A stretch of 64,000 nucleotides of DNA, taken from positions 3,667,952-3,731,951 of the forward strand of contig NZ_AP022581.1 of assembly GCF_010731535.1 (NCBI RefSeq). Reading direction: 5' to 3'. The notes under the pieces were generated by a model that saw only the letters and a program-made list of their open reading frames with translations, searched no databases and was not told where the DNA came from. The DNA comes from Mycobacterium lacus. Lineage in GTDB: Bacteria; Actinomycetota; Actinomycetes; Mycobacteriales; Mycobacteriaceae. How positions within the stretch are numbered: position 1 is the first letter of the stretch; each line of letters begins with the position of its first letter. Below are positions 52,926-62,111 of the stretch, piece by piece. The position numbers and the translations under genes are program-made.

Positions 52926-53762
52926 TCAGTACTTCAAGGCGCCCTTGTCGACCGGGATCTGGGTGCCTGACAGCGTCCCCGATCCGTCACCAGCGAGCCA
53001 GACAACGACGTCGGAGACCTCGTCTGATGTCATAAAGCCCTTATACTGCAACGGCATTGGCGGAAAGCTATGCACAAAACGGGGGTGCTTGGCAAATGTC
53101 TGCATCATCGCTTCGGGCTCGATCATGGGCGTGTCGACCGAGTACGGGTGGATGGAATTGACACGGATGCCGTATTCGCCAAGTTCGATCGCCAGCGTGT
53201 TGGTGAGCGCGACGAGTCCGTGCTTGCTCGCCGAGTAATGGCCGTTGCCCGGTGTGGCCTTCAGACCTGCCGACGAGCTGACTACCACGATGGAGCCCCC
53301 GTTGCCGGCCTCGATCATGGCGGGCACGGTGGCACGCAGGGTGCGCCAAGTGCCGGTCAGGTTGACCCCGACGACGGTGTCCCATTGCTCGTCGGTGAGT
53401 TCCCAGAGTCGTCCCCAGCCCAGCACGCCGGCATTGGCCACCACGATGTCGAGCCGACCGAACTGCTCGACACCGTCGGCCACCAGCTGTCGCAACGCCG
53501 CATCGTCGCGAATGTCGACCTCGCGGGCCAGCGCCTTGCGCCCCTCGGCTTCCACACCGCGGACGGTTTCGGCGAGATCCTCTCGCGTGGCGGGTGGGTA
53601 GGTCACGCTGTCGGACACCGGCGCGCAGATATCCAGCGCGAGGATGTCGGCCCCTTCCCGGGCCAGCCGCACCGCGTGCGACCGTCCCTGCGCCCGGGCG
53701 GCGCCGGTGATAAATGCCACCCGTCCTCGCAGTGATCCCGTTTGTGCAGCGACTCGACCCAT
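52926..53762 (-). CDS. Mycofactocin-coupled SDR-family oxidoreductase (Rv0687 homologue)
   Basis: A short-chain dehydrogenase of 278 residues that probably oxidises an alcohol or similar substrate with tightly bound NAD, passing electrons to mycofactocin. The nucleotide site is FITGAARAQGRSHAVRLAREGADILALDI with the inserted residues usual for this subgroup; catalytic residues are Ser in VVVSSSAG and YSASK. The ATG at 53762 (MGRVAAQTGSLRGRVAF) matches the M. tuberculosis protein. The substrate is unknown. Confidence 0.92.
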   Translation of the reverse strand: MGRVAAQTGSLRGRVAFITGAARAQGRSHAVRLAREGADILALDICAPVSDSVTYPPATREDLAETVRGVEAEGRKALAREVDIRDDAALRQLVADGVEQFGRLDIVVANAGVLGWGRLWELTDEQWDTVVGVNLTGTWRTLRATVPAMIEAGNGGSIVVVSSSAGLKATPGNGHYSASKHGLVALTNTLAIELGEYGIRVNSIHPYSVDTPMIEPEAMMQTFAKHPRFVHSFPPMPLQYKGFMTSDEVSDVVVWLAGDGSGTLSGTQIPVDKGALKY

Positions 53763-53838
53763 TTGGGCACCCCTTCCGCCGTGTGACAGGCTAGCAGCGG
53801 AACTGGAACGTGTTCTAATACGCCCGTGCGGCGGCCCG

Positions 53839-53898
53839 CCGAGCAGCCGCAAAAGCACGCGACACCCCGATCGCATTGGGGCTTTTGTGACTGCTCGG
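53839..53898. terminator. Terminator hairpin after the Rv0686 homologue
   Basis: CCGAGCAGCCGCAAAAGC pairs with GCTTTTGTGACTGCTCGG, starting 2 bases past the stop codon of the SHOCT protein. The loop again starts GACAC. It separates that gene from the SDR gene. Confidence 0.75.
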
Positions 53899-53900
53899 TG

Positions 53901-54634
53901 TCAGATTTCGGAGATGATCTGGGCGCGGCTGTTGTACTCCTGATCGGTCAACGCACCGCTGGCGCGCAACGTCTCCAACTCCTGCAGCCGCTGGGCAATG
54001 GGCTTGTCCTGTCCCGTGGCGCCCGGCGCAGCGGGCGGGGCCACCCCGCCGGGCGCTCCTTGCGCCCGCTCGGCCGCCCGTCGCACCACCGCGTGTATCT
54101 GCTGACGCAGTGCCGGATTCGACCGGATGTCAATCATCCGATTGAGCGGAACATTGTTCGCCTTGAGGATCTGCAGGATCTCCATCAGCGGGCCCGCTTG
54201 CCCACTGAGGTCGTAGGTCCTGTTGTCCTCGTCCACGGTGAACTGCGCGGGCACCAGGCCATTGACCAAAGCACTTCGCTCCCCCGGTCTTCGCTGTCGA
54301 ACGGCACAAACCCCGATCCGGAGATGTGCAGATGCACCTTCACCACCGGCTGGTCGTTGATCCGAGTCCCCGTCTCGGTGAGCCCGCTGATCTGCGCGAG
54401 CGCCAGCACCCCACTTTGCTCGAGCTCGGCCGTCTTGGCGGCCGATTGCGCGCTGTAGTTGGTCAATGCGAGCGCGATCAGCACGTCGGCCACGGTGATG
54501 ATCAGACCGGCGTAGAACATCCATGACAGCAGGCTGCCCAGCCCCAGGGCGAAGTAGACAACCAAGAAGATCGGCCCGACCAGTCCGCCGCACAGCAGCA
54601 CAAGCAACTGCATCTTGATATAGCGCGCCAACAC
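53901..54634 (-). pseudogene. SHOCT-domain membrane protein, frameshifted (Rv0686 homologue)
   Basis: The N-terminal frame (GTG 54634 after GAGGAG) has two membrane segments (LLVLLCGGLVGPIFLVVYFALGLGSLLSW, MFYAGLIITVADVLIALALTNY) and a domain ending HISGSGFVPFDSED. From about 54285 the similarity continues in another frame: LVNGLVPAQFTVDEDNRTYDLSGQ to the C-terminal SHOCT motif QRLQELETLRASGALTDQEYNSRAQIISEI. The break lies in a run of G (CCCCC on the plus strand), so it is a single-base mutation or a sequencing error. Function unknown. Confidence 0.75.
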
Positions 54635-54700
54635 GGGCCTGCTCCTCACTTTTCAGGTTTGCGGCTGGATTGCTCGTGTCAGACTAGCGCGGGCAATGGC

Positions 54701-54760
54701 GCGAGCAGACACAAAAGCCCCCGAAAACCCGTGGTTTCGGGGGCTTTTGTGGCTGCTCGC
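54701..54760. terminator. Terminator hairpin after tuf
   Basis: GCGAGCAGACACAAAAGCCCCCGAAA pairs almost fully with TTTCGGGGGCTTTTGTGGCTGCTCGC around a short loop, 9 bases after the tuf stop. It is the strongest member of the hairpin family in this window. Confidence 0.85.
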
Positions 54761-54769
54761 GCTGGAAGG

Positions 54770-55960
54770 CTACTTGATGATCTTGGTGACCCGGCCGGCG
54801 CCGACGGTGCGGCCACCCTCCCGGATCGCGAATCGCAGCCCCTCGTCCATGGCGACGGGCTGGATAAGCTTCACCGAGATGTTGGTGTTGTCGCCGGGCA
54901 TCACCATCTCGGTGCCCTCCGGCAGCGTCACCACACCGGTCACGTCGGTGGTGCGGAAATAGAACTGCGGACGGTAGTTGTTGAAGAACGGCGTGTGCCG
55001 GCCGCCCTCGTCCTTGGACAGGATGTAGACCTGGCCCTCGAACTCGGTGTGCGGCGTCGTGGTGCCCGGCTTGGTGACGACCTGGCCGCGCTCGACGTCC
55101 TCACGCTTGACACCACGCAGCAGCAGACCCACGTTGTCGCCGGCCTGACCCTGGTCGAGCAGCTTGCGAAACATCTCCACACCGGTGACGGTGGTCTTGG
55201 TGGTGGACGGGCGAATGCCGACGATCTCGACTTCCTCGTTCACGTTGATCACGCCGCGCTCCACACGGCCGGTGACCACGGTGCCGCGGCCGGTGATCGT
55301 GAAGACGTCCTCGACGGGCATCAGGAACGGCTTGTCGGTCTCGCGCACGGGGTCCGGGATCGACTCGTCGACCGCATTCATCAGCTCCTCGACGGACGCC
55401 ACCCACTTCGCGTCGCCCTCGAGCGCCTTCAGCGCCGAGACCCGCACGACCGGGGCGTCCTCGTCGAACTCCTGGGCGGCCAGCAGCTCGCGGACCTCCA
55501 TCTCTACGAGCTCGAGCAGCTCCTCGTCGTCGACGGCGTCGGCCTTGTTCAGCGCAACCAGGATGTAGGGCACGCCCACCTGACGCGCGAGCAGCACGTG
55601 CTCACGGGTCTGCGGCATCGGGCCGTCGGTGGCGGCGACCACCAGGATCGCGCCGTCCATCTGCGCGGCTCCGGTGATCATGTTCTTGATGTAGTCGGCG
55701 TGGCCCGGGGCGTCGACGTGCGCGTAGTGCCGCTTGTCGGTCTGGTACTCCACGTGCGCGATGTTGATGGTGATGCCGCGCTGACGCTCCTCGGGAGCGT
55801 TGTCGATCTGATCGAACGCCTTCGTCTCGTTCAGGTCCGGAAACTTGTCGTGCAGGACCTTGGTGATAGCCGCGGTCAGTGTGGTCTTGCCGTGGTCAAC
55901 GTGACCGATGGTCCCGATGTTGACGTGGGGCTTGGTCCGCTGGAACTTCGCCTTCGCCAC
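54770..55960 (-). CDS. tuf: Translation elongation factor Tu
   Basis: EF-Tu brings aminoacyl-tRNA to the ribosome as a GTP complex. The 396 residues include G1 [10 protein letters not shown], switch I RGITI, G3 DAPGH, G4 NKAD and the C-terminal [22 protein letters not shown]. It follows fusA in the str operon with a 163-base gap that may hold its own promoter. Confidence 0.98.
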
Positions 55961-56123
55961 TTCTGTGTCCTCCTGGACTTGTTGGTGCTTGAAAAAGCAG
56001 TGTTGATGTTTTCAGTTATGCCGCGGCACTAACCGGGCCAGCTTACTCGTAGGCTTCTCCCGATTGCTCGGCTCCTTACTCGTGAGCTTGTGCTGACGCT
56101 CGGCGACTCGTCGTCTTCGCGGC

Positions 56124-58229
56124 TCACTCGCCCGTCGCCTTCGCGATGATTTCCTTCGACACGTTCGCCGGCACTTCGGAGTACGAGTCGAACACCATGG
56201 AGTAATTCGCCCGGCCTTGCGTCTTGGACCGCAGGTCACCGACGTAGCCGAACATCTCCGACAGCGGCACGTGGGCCCTGACCACGCGCGCACCGCCCCG
56301 TTCCTCCATGGCCTGAATCTGACCACGGCGGGAGTTCAGGTCGCCGATCACATCGCCCATGTAAGTCTCGGGCGTGGTGACCTCGACGGCCATGATCGGT
56401 TCCAAGATCACCGGCTGCGCTTGTGCCGCAGCCTTTTTCAGCGCCTGCGAACCTGCGACCTTGAATGCCATCTCCGACGAGTCGACCTCGTGGAAAGCGC
56501 CGTCGAGCAACGTGACCTTGAGATTCACCAAGGGATAGCCAGCCAAGACACCGTACTGCATGGCATCTTGCGCGCCGGCGTCCACCGACGGGATGTATTC
56601 GCGCGGGATACGTCCACCGGTGACCTTGTTCTCGAACTCGTAGGTTGCGCCGTCTTCGCCGGTGAACGGCTCGAGTTTGATGATCACCTTGGCGAACTGG
56701 CCCGATCCGCCGGTCTGCTTCTTGTGGGTGTACTCGACGTTGTCCACCACGCGGCGGATGGTCTCCTTGTACGCCACCTGGGGCTTGCCGACGTTGGCCT
56801 CGACCTTGAATTCGCGGCGCATGCGGTCCACCAGGATGTCCAGGTGCAACTCGCCCATGCCGCCGATCACGGTCTGGCCGGTCTCTTGATCCAGGTGCAC
56901 CTTGAAGGTGGGGTCTTCTTCGGCGAGCTTCTGGATCGACAGGCTCAGCTTCTCCTGGTCGCTCTTGGTCTTCGGCTCGATGGCCACCTCGATCACCGGG
57001 TCCGGGAAGGTCATCGACTCGAGCACAATCTGCTGGTTCGGGTCGCTCAACGTGTCGCCGGTGGTGGTGTCCTTGAGCCCGATGACCGCATAGATGTGAC
57101 CGGCCGAGGCCGTGTGTACTGGGTTTTCCTTGTTCGAGTGCATCTGGAACAGCTTGCCCAGACGCTCCTTCTTGCCCCTGGTGGCATTGATGACCTGGGC
57201 GCCGGAATCGACCTTGCCGGAGTACACCCGGATGTAGGTGAGCTTGCCGAAGAACGGGTGCGTGGCGATCTTGAACGCCAGCGCGGCAAAGGGCTCGTCG
57301 GTCGTCGCGTTCCGCACGACCTCCTCGTCCTCCTTGCCGGGCGCGTGCCCGATCGCCGGCGGAACATCCAGCGGCGACGGCAGGTAGTCCACCACAGCGT
57401 CCAGCATCGGCTGCACGCCCTTGTTCTTGAACGCGCTGCCGCACAGCACCGGGTAGATCTCGGACGAGATCGTCAGTTTGCGAATCGCGCCCTTGATCTC
57501 GTCGACGGTGAGTTCTTCGCCGCCAAGGTACTTCTCGAGGAGGTGCTCGTCGGTCTCCGCGACGACCTCGAGCAGCTTGGTGCGGTATTCGTCGGCCTTC
57601 TCGACCAGTTCGGCCGGGATCTCGATGGTGTCATAGGTCTCGCCGAGTTTCGTCTCGCCGCGCCACACCTTGGCGTTCATCTCGACCAGGTCGACGACGC
57701 CTTCGAAGTCGGCCTCGGCGCCGATGGGCAGCTGGATCGGGACCGCCTTGGCCCCGAGCCGCTCCTCCATCGTGCGCACCGAGAAGTAGAAGTCCGCGCC
57801 GATCTTGTCCATCTTGTTGACGAAGCAGATGCGCGGAACGTCGTACTTGTCGGCCTGGCGCCAGACCTGCTCGGACTGCGGTTCGACGCCTTCTTTGCCG
57901 TCGAAAACCGCGACCGCTCCATCGAGCACACGCAGGTTGCGCTCCACCTCGACGGTGAAATCGACGTGCCCAGGCGTGTCGATAATGTTGAGCTGGTTGT
58001 CTTTCCAGAACGTTGTCGTGGCCGCGGAGGTGATGGTGATGCCCCGCTCCTGCTCCTGCTCCATCCAGTCCATGGTCGCGGCGCCGTCGTGCACCTCACC
58101 GATCTTGTAGGTGATGCCGGTGTAGTACAGGATTCGCTCGGTGGTCGTGGTCTTACCGGCATCGATGTGCGCCATGATGCCGAAGTTGCGGACCCTGCTC
58201 AGGTCGGTCAGCACGTCCTTCTGTGCCAC
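56124..58229 (-). CDS. fusA: Translation elongation factor G
   Basis: EF-G drives ribosomal translocation and, with RRF, recycling. The 701-residue protein has G1 AHIDAGKTTTTERILYYTG, switch I RGITITSAATT, G3 DTPGHVDF, G4 NKMDKIGA and the C-terminal domains ending QGRANYSMVFDSYSEVPANV. It is the str-operon copy, 73 bases after rpsG. Confidence 0.98.
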   Translation of the reverse strand: MAQKDVLTDLSRVRNFGIMAHIDAGKTTTTERILYYTGITYKIGEVHDGAATMDWMEQEQERGITITSAATTTFWKDNQLNIIDTPGHVDFTVEVERNLRVLDGAVAVFDGKEGVEPQSEQVWRQADKYDVPRICFVNKMDKIGADFYFSVRTMEERLGAKAVPIQLPIGAEADFEGVVDLVEMNAKVWRGETKLGETYDTIEIPAELVEKADEYRTKLLEVVAETDEHLLEKYLGGEELTVDEIKGAIRKLTISSEIYPVLCGSAFKNKGVQPMLDAVVDYLPSPLDVPPAIGHAPGKEDEEVVRNATTDEPFAALAFKIATHPFFGKLTYIRVYSGKVDSGAQVINATRGKKERLGKLFQMHSNKENPVHTASAGHIYAVIGLKDTTTGDTLSDPNQQIVLESMTFPDPVIEVAIEPKTKSDQEKLSLSIQKLAEEDPTFKVHLDQETGQTVIGGMGELHLDILVDRMRREFKVEANVGKPQVAYKETIRRVVDNVEYTHKKQTGGSGQFAKVIIKLEPFTGEDGATYEFENKVTGGRIPREYIPSVDAGAQDAMQYGVLAGYPLVNLKVTLLDGAFHEVDSSEMAFKVAGSQALKKAAAQAQPVILEPIMAVEVTTPETYMGDVIGDLNSRRGQIQAMEERGGARVVRAHVPLSEMFGYVGDLRSKTQGRANYSMVFDSYSEVPANVSKEIIAKATGE

Positions 58230-58302
58230 AGAAGTCTTCCCACTCTTTCGGTTGCTCAGTTAGTTCACTATCGGTTGCGCCCGGCCGGTTCGCCGGTGGC
58301 TA

Positions 58303-58773
58303 TCACCAGCGATAGTGCGCGAAGGCGCGGTTTGCCTCGGCCATCTTGTGCGTGTCCTCACGCCGCTTCACAGAGGCCCCGAGGCCGTTGCTGGCATCCA
58401 GGATCTCGTTTGCCAGGCGCTCGATCATCGTCTTCTCCCGGCGTTGCCGCGAGAAGCTGACGAGCCAGCGCAGTGCCAGCGTGGTCGACCGGTCGGGACG
58501 CACCTCGACAGGCACCTGGTAGGTGGCACCGCCGACGCGTCGGCTGCGCACCTCGAGGGCCGGCTTGACATTGTCGAGAGCACGCTTGAGGGTGATGACG
58601 GGATCGGTGCCGGTCTTCTCGCGGGCATGTTCGAGCGCACCATAAACAATGCGCTCGGCCAGCGATTTCTTCCCCTTTAGCAGAACTTTGTTCACCAGCT
58701 GGGTGACCAGCTGCGATCCGTAGACAGGGTCGTTGACCAGCGGACGCTTGGGTGCGGGCCCCTTGCGCGGCAT
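58303..58773 (-). CDS. rpsG: 30S ribosomal protein S7
   Basis: S7 organises the 30S head. The 156 residues start MPRKGPAPKRPLVNDPVYGS and include the conserved KPALEVRSRRVGGATYQVPVEVRPDR and AHYRW end. It abuts rpsL. Confidence 0.98.
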   Translation of the reverse strand: MPRKGPAPKRPLVNDPVYGSQLVTQLVNKVLLKGKKSLAERIVYGALEHAREKTGTDPVITLKRALDNVKPALEVRSRRVGGATYQVPVEVRPDRSTTLALRWLVSFSRQRREKTMIERLANEILDASNGLGASVKRREDTHKMAEANRAFAHYRW

Positions 58774-59147
58774 CAGCTCTTCTCCTTCTTGGCGCCGTAA
58801 CGGCTGCGAGCCTGCTTGCGGTTCTTGACACCCTGCGTGTCGAGCGAACCGCGGATGATCTTGTACCGCACGCCAGGCAGGTCCTTAACACGGCCGCCGC
58901 GCACCAGCACCATCGAGTGCTCCTGCAGGTTGTGACCCTCGCCCGGGATGTATGCCGTGACCTCGACTTGACTCGTCAGCTTCACGCGCGCAACCTTCCG
59001 AAGCGCCGAGTTCGGCTTCTTCGGGGTGGTTGTGTACACGCGAGTGCACACGCCACGACGTTGCGGGCTGCCCTTCAGAGCCGCGGTCTTGACCTTGCCG
59101 ATCTTGTCCCGACGACCCTTGCGGACCAGCTGCTGAATGGTTGGCAT
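58773..59147 (-). CDS. rpsL: 30S ribosomal protein S12
   Basis: S12 lies at the decoding centre; streptomycin resistance maps to Lys43 and Lys88. The 124 residues include TTPKKPNSALRKVARVKL, with the wild-type lysine at position 43, and RGGRVKDLPGVRYKIIRG, with the wild-type lysine at 88, so the sequence predicts streptomycin susceptibility at this gene. It is first in the str operon. The 363 bases between it and the TetR gene (59148-59510) must hold the operon promoter; I see no further gene there. Confidence 0.98.
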   Translation of the reverse strand: MPTIQQLVRKGRRDKIGKVKTAALKGSPQRRGVCTRVYTTTPKKPNSALRKVARVKLTSQVEVTAYIPGEGHNLQEHSMVLVRGGRVKDLPGVRYKIIRGSLDTQGVKNRKQARSRYGAKKEKS

Positions 59148-59510
59148 TTACCGGCTTTCTCTGTTGTGCGTTCACGTTCTGTTTCGTGTCCCCGTCGCAG
59201 TAACCCGCGGCCGGGTATGTCGCATGCGCTTGCCTCGGACTCGAACCGTCTTATCCGTTGCATCCTGGACACGCGAATTGGCCCGGCATCAACACCCTTA
59301 CGTCAGGCGCCGCGAGCCGCCAGGCACGAGCAACCACAATACCCGCCGCCGGTCTGGCCGGTCAAAGCGGTGCGAACAGTTACCGCTGACCCGCCACCCA
59401 GCCCACCCGGATTGGCGCCCGAGGCTGAGTGGCGTGCCGCGACGGCACACCCGCCCCGGCGGCCTGGGTCTGGGTTGCTTGCAGGCCCTTTCGGCGGTTC
59501 TGGGTGGGCT

Positions 59511-60167
59511 TCAAGTCGTCTTGGTGGCGTCGGACGCGGTGCGTCTCTCCAAGCCCGCCGCCAGCCGCAGCACCATGTCCGAAAACACCGCATCCGTGTC
59601 GATGTCGTCCATCACACCGGTCATTTCCAGCAACACGAACCCATGCAATGCCGACCAGAACTCAAGGGCGGCATGGAAGGCCGCCTCGCCATCGAGCCCG
59701 TACGAGGACAACACCGCGATCACCGGCGCGGCCGCGCCTCTGGTCGCGGCGGTGTACTCGGGGTCGTCACCGCCTAGCGGCATCCGGGTGAATGCCGAGT
59801 ATCGACCGGGGTGGTGGTGGGCGTAGCTGCGGTAGGCGCCCGCCATGACCAATACCGCGTCATCACGGGCCCGGCCCTCGCCGACCCGCTTCAGCATCGT
59901 GATGATGTCGTCGATGACCCGGATCCGCACCGCGCGGCGCAGGTCCTCGAGGCTGTCCACGTGGTTGTACAGCGACGGGCCCTTGGTCCCCAGCTGTGTA
60001 GCCAGCGCATTGATGGTCAGGGAGTCCCAGCCCTCCCGGTCCAGGAAGGTCAGGGCGCCCTCGACGATGACGTCGCGGCTCAGCTTGGCGGTGCGGGAAA
60101 TGGACTTCGCCGCTTTCCCCACGCGTGGGCGATTACCCGCTGACTGCGGTACCGGCTGAGCTGCCAT
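59511..60167 (-). CDS. TetR-family regulator (Rv0681 homologue)
   Basis: A 218-residue TetR repressor. The N-terminal HTH is KLSRDVIVEGALTFLDREGWDSLTINALATQLGTKGPSLYNHVDS; the C-terminal part is a TetR_C-type ligand domain (YRSYAHHHPGRYSAFTRMP). Target and ligand are unknown. The ATG at 60167 (MAAQPVPQSAG) was chosen; the upstream in-frame sequence is not conserved-looking. It is divergent from the DUF3060 gene over 232 bases. Confidence 0.92.
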   Translation of the reverse strand: MAAQPVPQSAGNRPRVGKAAKSISRTAKLSRDVIVEGALTFLDREGWDSLTINALATQLGTKGPSLYNHVDSLEDLRRAVRIRVIDDIITMLKRVGEGRARDDAVLVMAGAYRSYAHHHPGRYSAFTRMPLGGDDPEYTAATRGAAAPVIAVLSSYGLDGEAAFHAALEFWSALHGFVLLEMTGVMDDIDTDAVFSDMVLRLAAGLERRTASDATKTT

Positions 60168-60399
60168 GGCGATTCGCCCTTCGGATAGCAATGACCGGCT
60201 TGGGTCATCACCATTTTTCGATGGAATGTTGTGGCCAACTAATGACTCTAGTTGACGACACCGCAAAACCGCGGCGCCAGATCCGCCGGTGGCGGAGCGG
60301 TAATTGGGTCCAGCGATCCAAATAAGTCATTCATCGCGCGGCCGAATGCACGTAGGCTCTCCTCGTGCAGATCACCCGCCCAAGCGAACGGGGCCCGCA

Positions 60400-60777
60400 G
60401 TGAACTGGACGACGATCGCCGGGGCTCTGGCTACCGGTGCCATCGCTATCGCTGCCACGCCAGCCGCCCCACCACCGGCCGCGCACGCCAAGAATGGCGA
60501 CACCCATGTCACGGGACAGGGGATCGAGCAGACGGTCGACTGCAACGATTCCACCCTGCTGGTCAACGGCACGGGCAACACCGTCACGGCGCTCGGAACC
60601 TGCTGGGCGGTGACCGTTATGGGCTCGTCCAACACGGTCGTCGCCGACACGATCGTCAACGACATCACCGTCTACGGCTGGGACGAAACCGTGTTCTACA
60701 AAAACGGTGACCCGTTCATCTGGGACCGTGGCCGCGAACTCGGCATGGTAAACCGGCTACAGCGGGTGGGCAGCTGA
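60400..60777 (+). CDS. Secreted DUF3060 protein (Rv0680c homologue)
   Basis: From the GTG at 60400 (NWTTIAGALATGAIAIAATPAAPPPAAHAK) the 125-residue protein has an export signal, then the DUF3060 fold: repeated short strands with G/N-rich turns (CNDSTLLVNGTGNTVTALGTC, VMGSSNTVVADTIVNDITVYG), suggesting a small beta-helix. A conserved cysteine pair may form a disulfide. It is followed 58 bases on by a DUF3060 lipoprotein. Function unknown. Confidence 0.88.
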   Translation: MNWTTIAGALATGAIAIAATPAAPPPAAHAKNGDTHVTGQGIEQTVDCNDSTLLVNGTGNTVTALGTCWAVTVMGSSNTVVADTIVNDITVYGWDETVFYKNGDPFIWDRGRELGMVNRLQRVGS

Positions 60778-60835
60778 GACGACCCAACCTCAGTCGCTAC
60801 CCACACTCGGCGTCTCACCGCAGAATCGAGGTATC

Positions 60836-61333
60836 ATGCGCGCCCAGTTCTCCGCCGACTCATCCAGATTCGCCGCGACGGCCCTGGCGCTGCCCGTCGT
60901 AGCGGTGGCTTTCGCACTGGCGGGCTGCAGCTCGACGGCTAAGCCGCCGGGAGCCACTACGACGGCTACGACAACGACGACGCGCGGCGCGGCCCCGCCG
61001 ACGAGCGGTACGGCCGCGCCAACAACGTCGACGGGCGGATCCACAACCGCCTCAATCGAAATCGGGAACACGTTGACCTACGGCTCGCTCGGAACCACGG
61101 CCACCCTCGATTGTGCCGACGGGAAATCGCTGAACGTGGGCGGCTCGGACAACACGCTGACCGTGAACGGCACCTGCGCGACGGTGACCATCGGCGGCGC
61201 GAACAACAAGATCGCCTTCGACAAGGTCGATGAGCGCCTCACCGTGGTGGGGCTTAACAACACCATCACCTACAAGGCCGGGGACCCGACGGTCGACAAT
61301 CTCGGCTCGGGCAACAGCATCAAGAAAGAGTGA
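60836..61333 (+). CDS. DUF3060 lipoprotein (Rv0679c homologue)
   Basis: The 165-residue protein has a signal peptide with lipobox LAGC (Cys at about residue 31), a Thr/Ala/Pro-rich linker rich in possible O-glycosylation sites (about residues 32-70), and a DUF3060 domain with the repeats NVGGSDNTLTVNGTC and TIGGANNKIAFDKV. It has the same length as the M. tuberculosis protein and is probably anchored in the envelope. It converges with echA5, only 4 bases apart; in M. tuberculosis three genes lie between them. Confidence 0.9.
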   Translation: MRAQFSADSSRFAATALALPVVAVAFALAGCSSTAKPPGATTTATTTTTRGAAPPTSGTAAPTTSTGGSTTASIEIGNTLTYGSLGTTATLDCADGKSLNVGGSDNTLTVNGTCATVTIGGANNKIAFDKVDERLTVVGLNNTITYKAGDPTVDNLGSGNSIKKE

Positions 61334-61337
61334 TCGG

Positions 61338-62111
61338 CTAACCGCTATGTGCCGGGGCGCCGTGCCGGCCGGCGCCCGCGGCGAATCGTCCGGCGCCTTC
61401 CATCGCCTCGGCGGCGACCCGGAAAATGCTGGCGAACTCGAGGTCGATGGCCGCGGATTCGGGCAGCCCCCACTGGTGCAACGCTGACAGCCGGTCCGAT
61501 CGCAGGCATTGCTGCGGCAGCGCGGCCAGCCCCGCCGCCAATTCCTCGGCCGCCTGGCGGGCTTGGCCTTTGGGGACCACCCGATTGGCCAGGCCCATCG
61601 CCAGCGCTTCGTCGGCCCGCACGCCGCGGCCGGTGAGGATCATGTCCATGGCCCTGCTGTGGCCGATCAGCCGCGGCAGGCGCACGGTGCCGCCGTCAAT
61701 CAGCGGCACCCCCCAGCGGCGGCAGAACACGCCGAATACGGCGTCCTCTTCGGCGACCCGCAGGTCGCACCACAAGGCCAACTCCAGGCCGCCGGCGACG
61801 GCGTAGCCGCTGACCGCGGCGATCACGGGTTTGGATAGCACCATGCGGCTGGGCCCCATCGGACCCGGGCCCGTCCGGTGCACGGAGTTGGCCTGCGGTG
61901 TGCCGAAAGCCTTCAAATCGGCTCCCGCACAAAAGGTTCCGCCCTCACCCCACAACACGGCGACCGACGCGGTGTCGTCGCGATCGAATTGGTCGAACGC
62001 GGTGTACAACGCGGCGGCCGTCGGGCCGTTGACGGCGTTGCGTGCCGCTGGCCGGTTTAGGATCACCGTTGTCACCGGCCCATTGCGTTCCACACGCACC
62101 GGATCAGTCAT
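61338..62111 (-). CDS. echA5: Enoyl-CoA hydratase/isomerase family protein
   Basis: A 257-residue crotonase-fold protein. Oxyanion-hole parts are CAGADLKAFG and the segment AAVSGYAVAGGLELALWCDLRVAEEDAVFG. The ATG at 62111 overlaps the Rv0674 homologue as ATGA. The usual catalytic glutamates are partly replaced, so the exact reaction cannot be told. It is part of a fadE8-echA4-Rv0674-echA5 run. Confidence 0.9.
   Translation of the reverse strand: MTDPVRVERNGPVTTVILNRPAARNAVNGPTAAALYTAFDQFDRDDTASVAVLWGEGGTFCAGADLKAFGTPQANSVHRTGPGPMGPSRMVLSKPVIAAVSGYAVAGGLELALWCDLRVAEEDAVFGVFCRRWGVPLIDGGTVRLPRLIGHSRAMDMILTGRGVRADEALAMGLANRVVPKGQARQAAEELAAGLAALPQQCLRSDRLSALHQWGLPESAAIDLEFASIFRVAAEAMEGAGRFAAGAGRHGAPAHSG

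Noticed and set aside
54659..56032. A 457-codon plus-strand frame opposite tuf
   Set aside because: Antisense shadow of EF-Tu with His/Asp/Val-rich composition and no domain.
56217..58460. A 747-codon open frame on the plus strand opposite fusA
   Set aside because: It is the mirror of the EF-G gene in GC-rich DNA, has no recognisable domain and lies fully across a certain gene.
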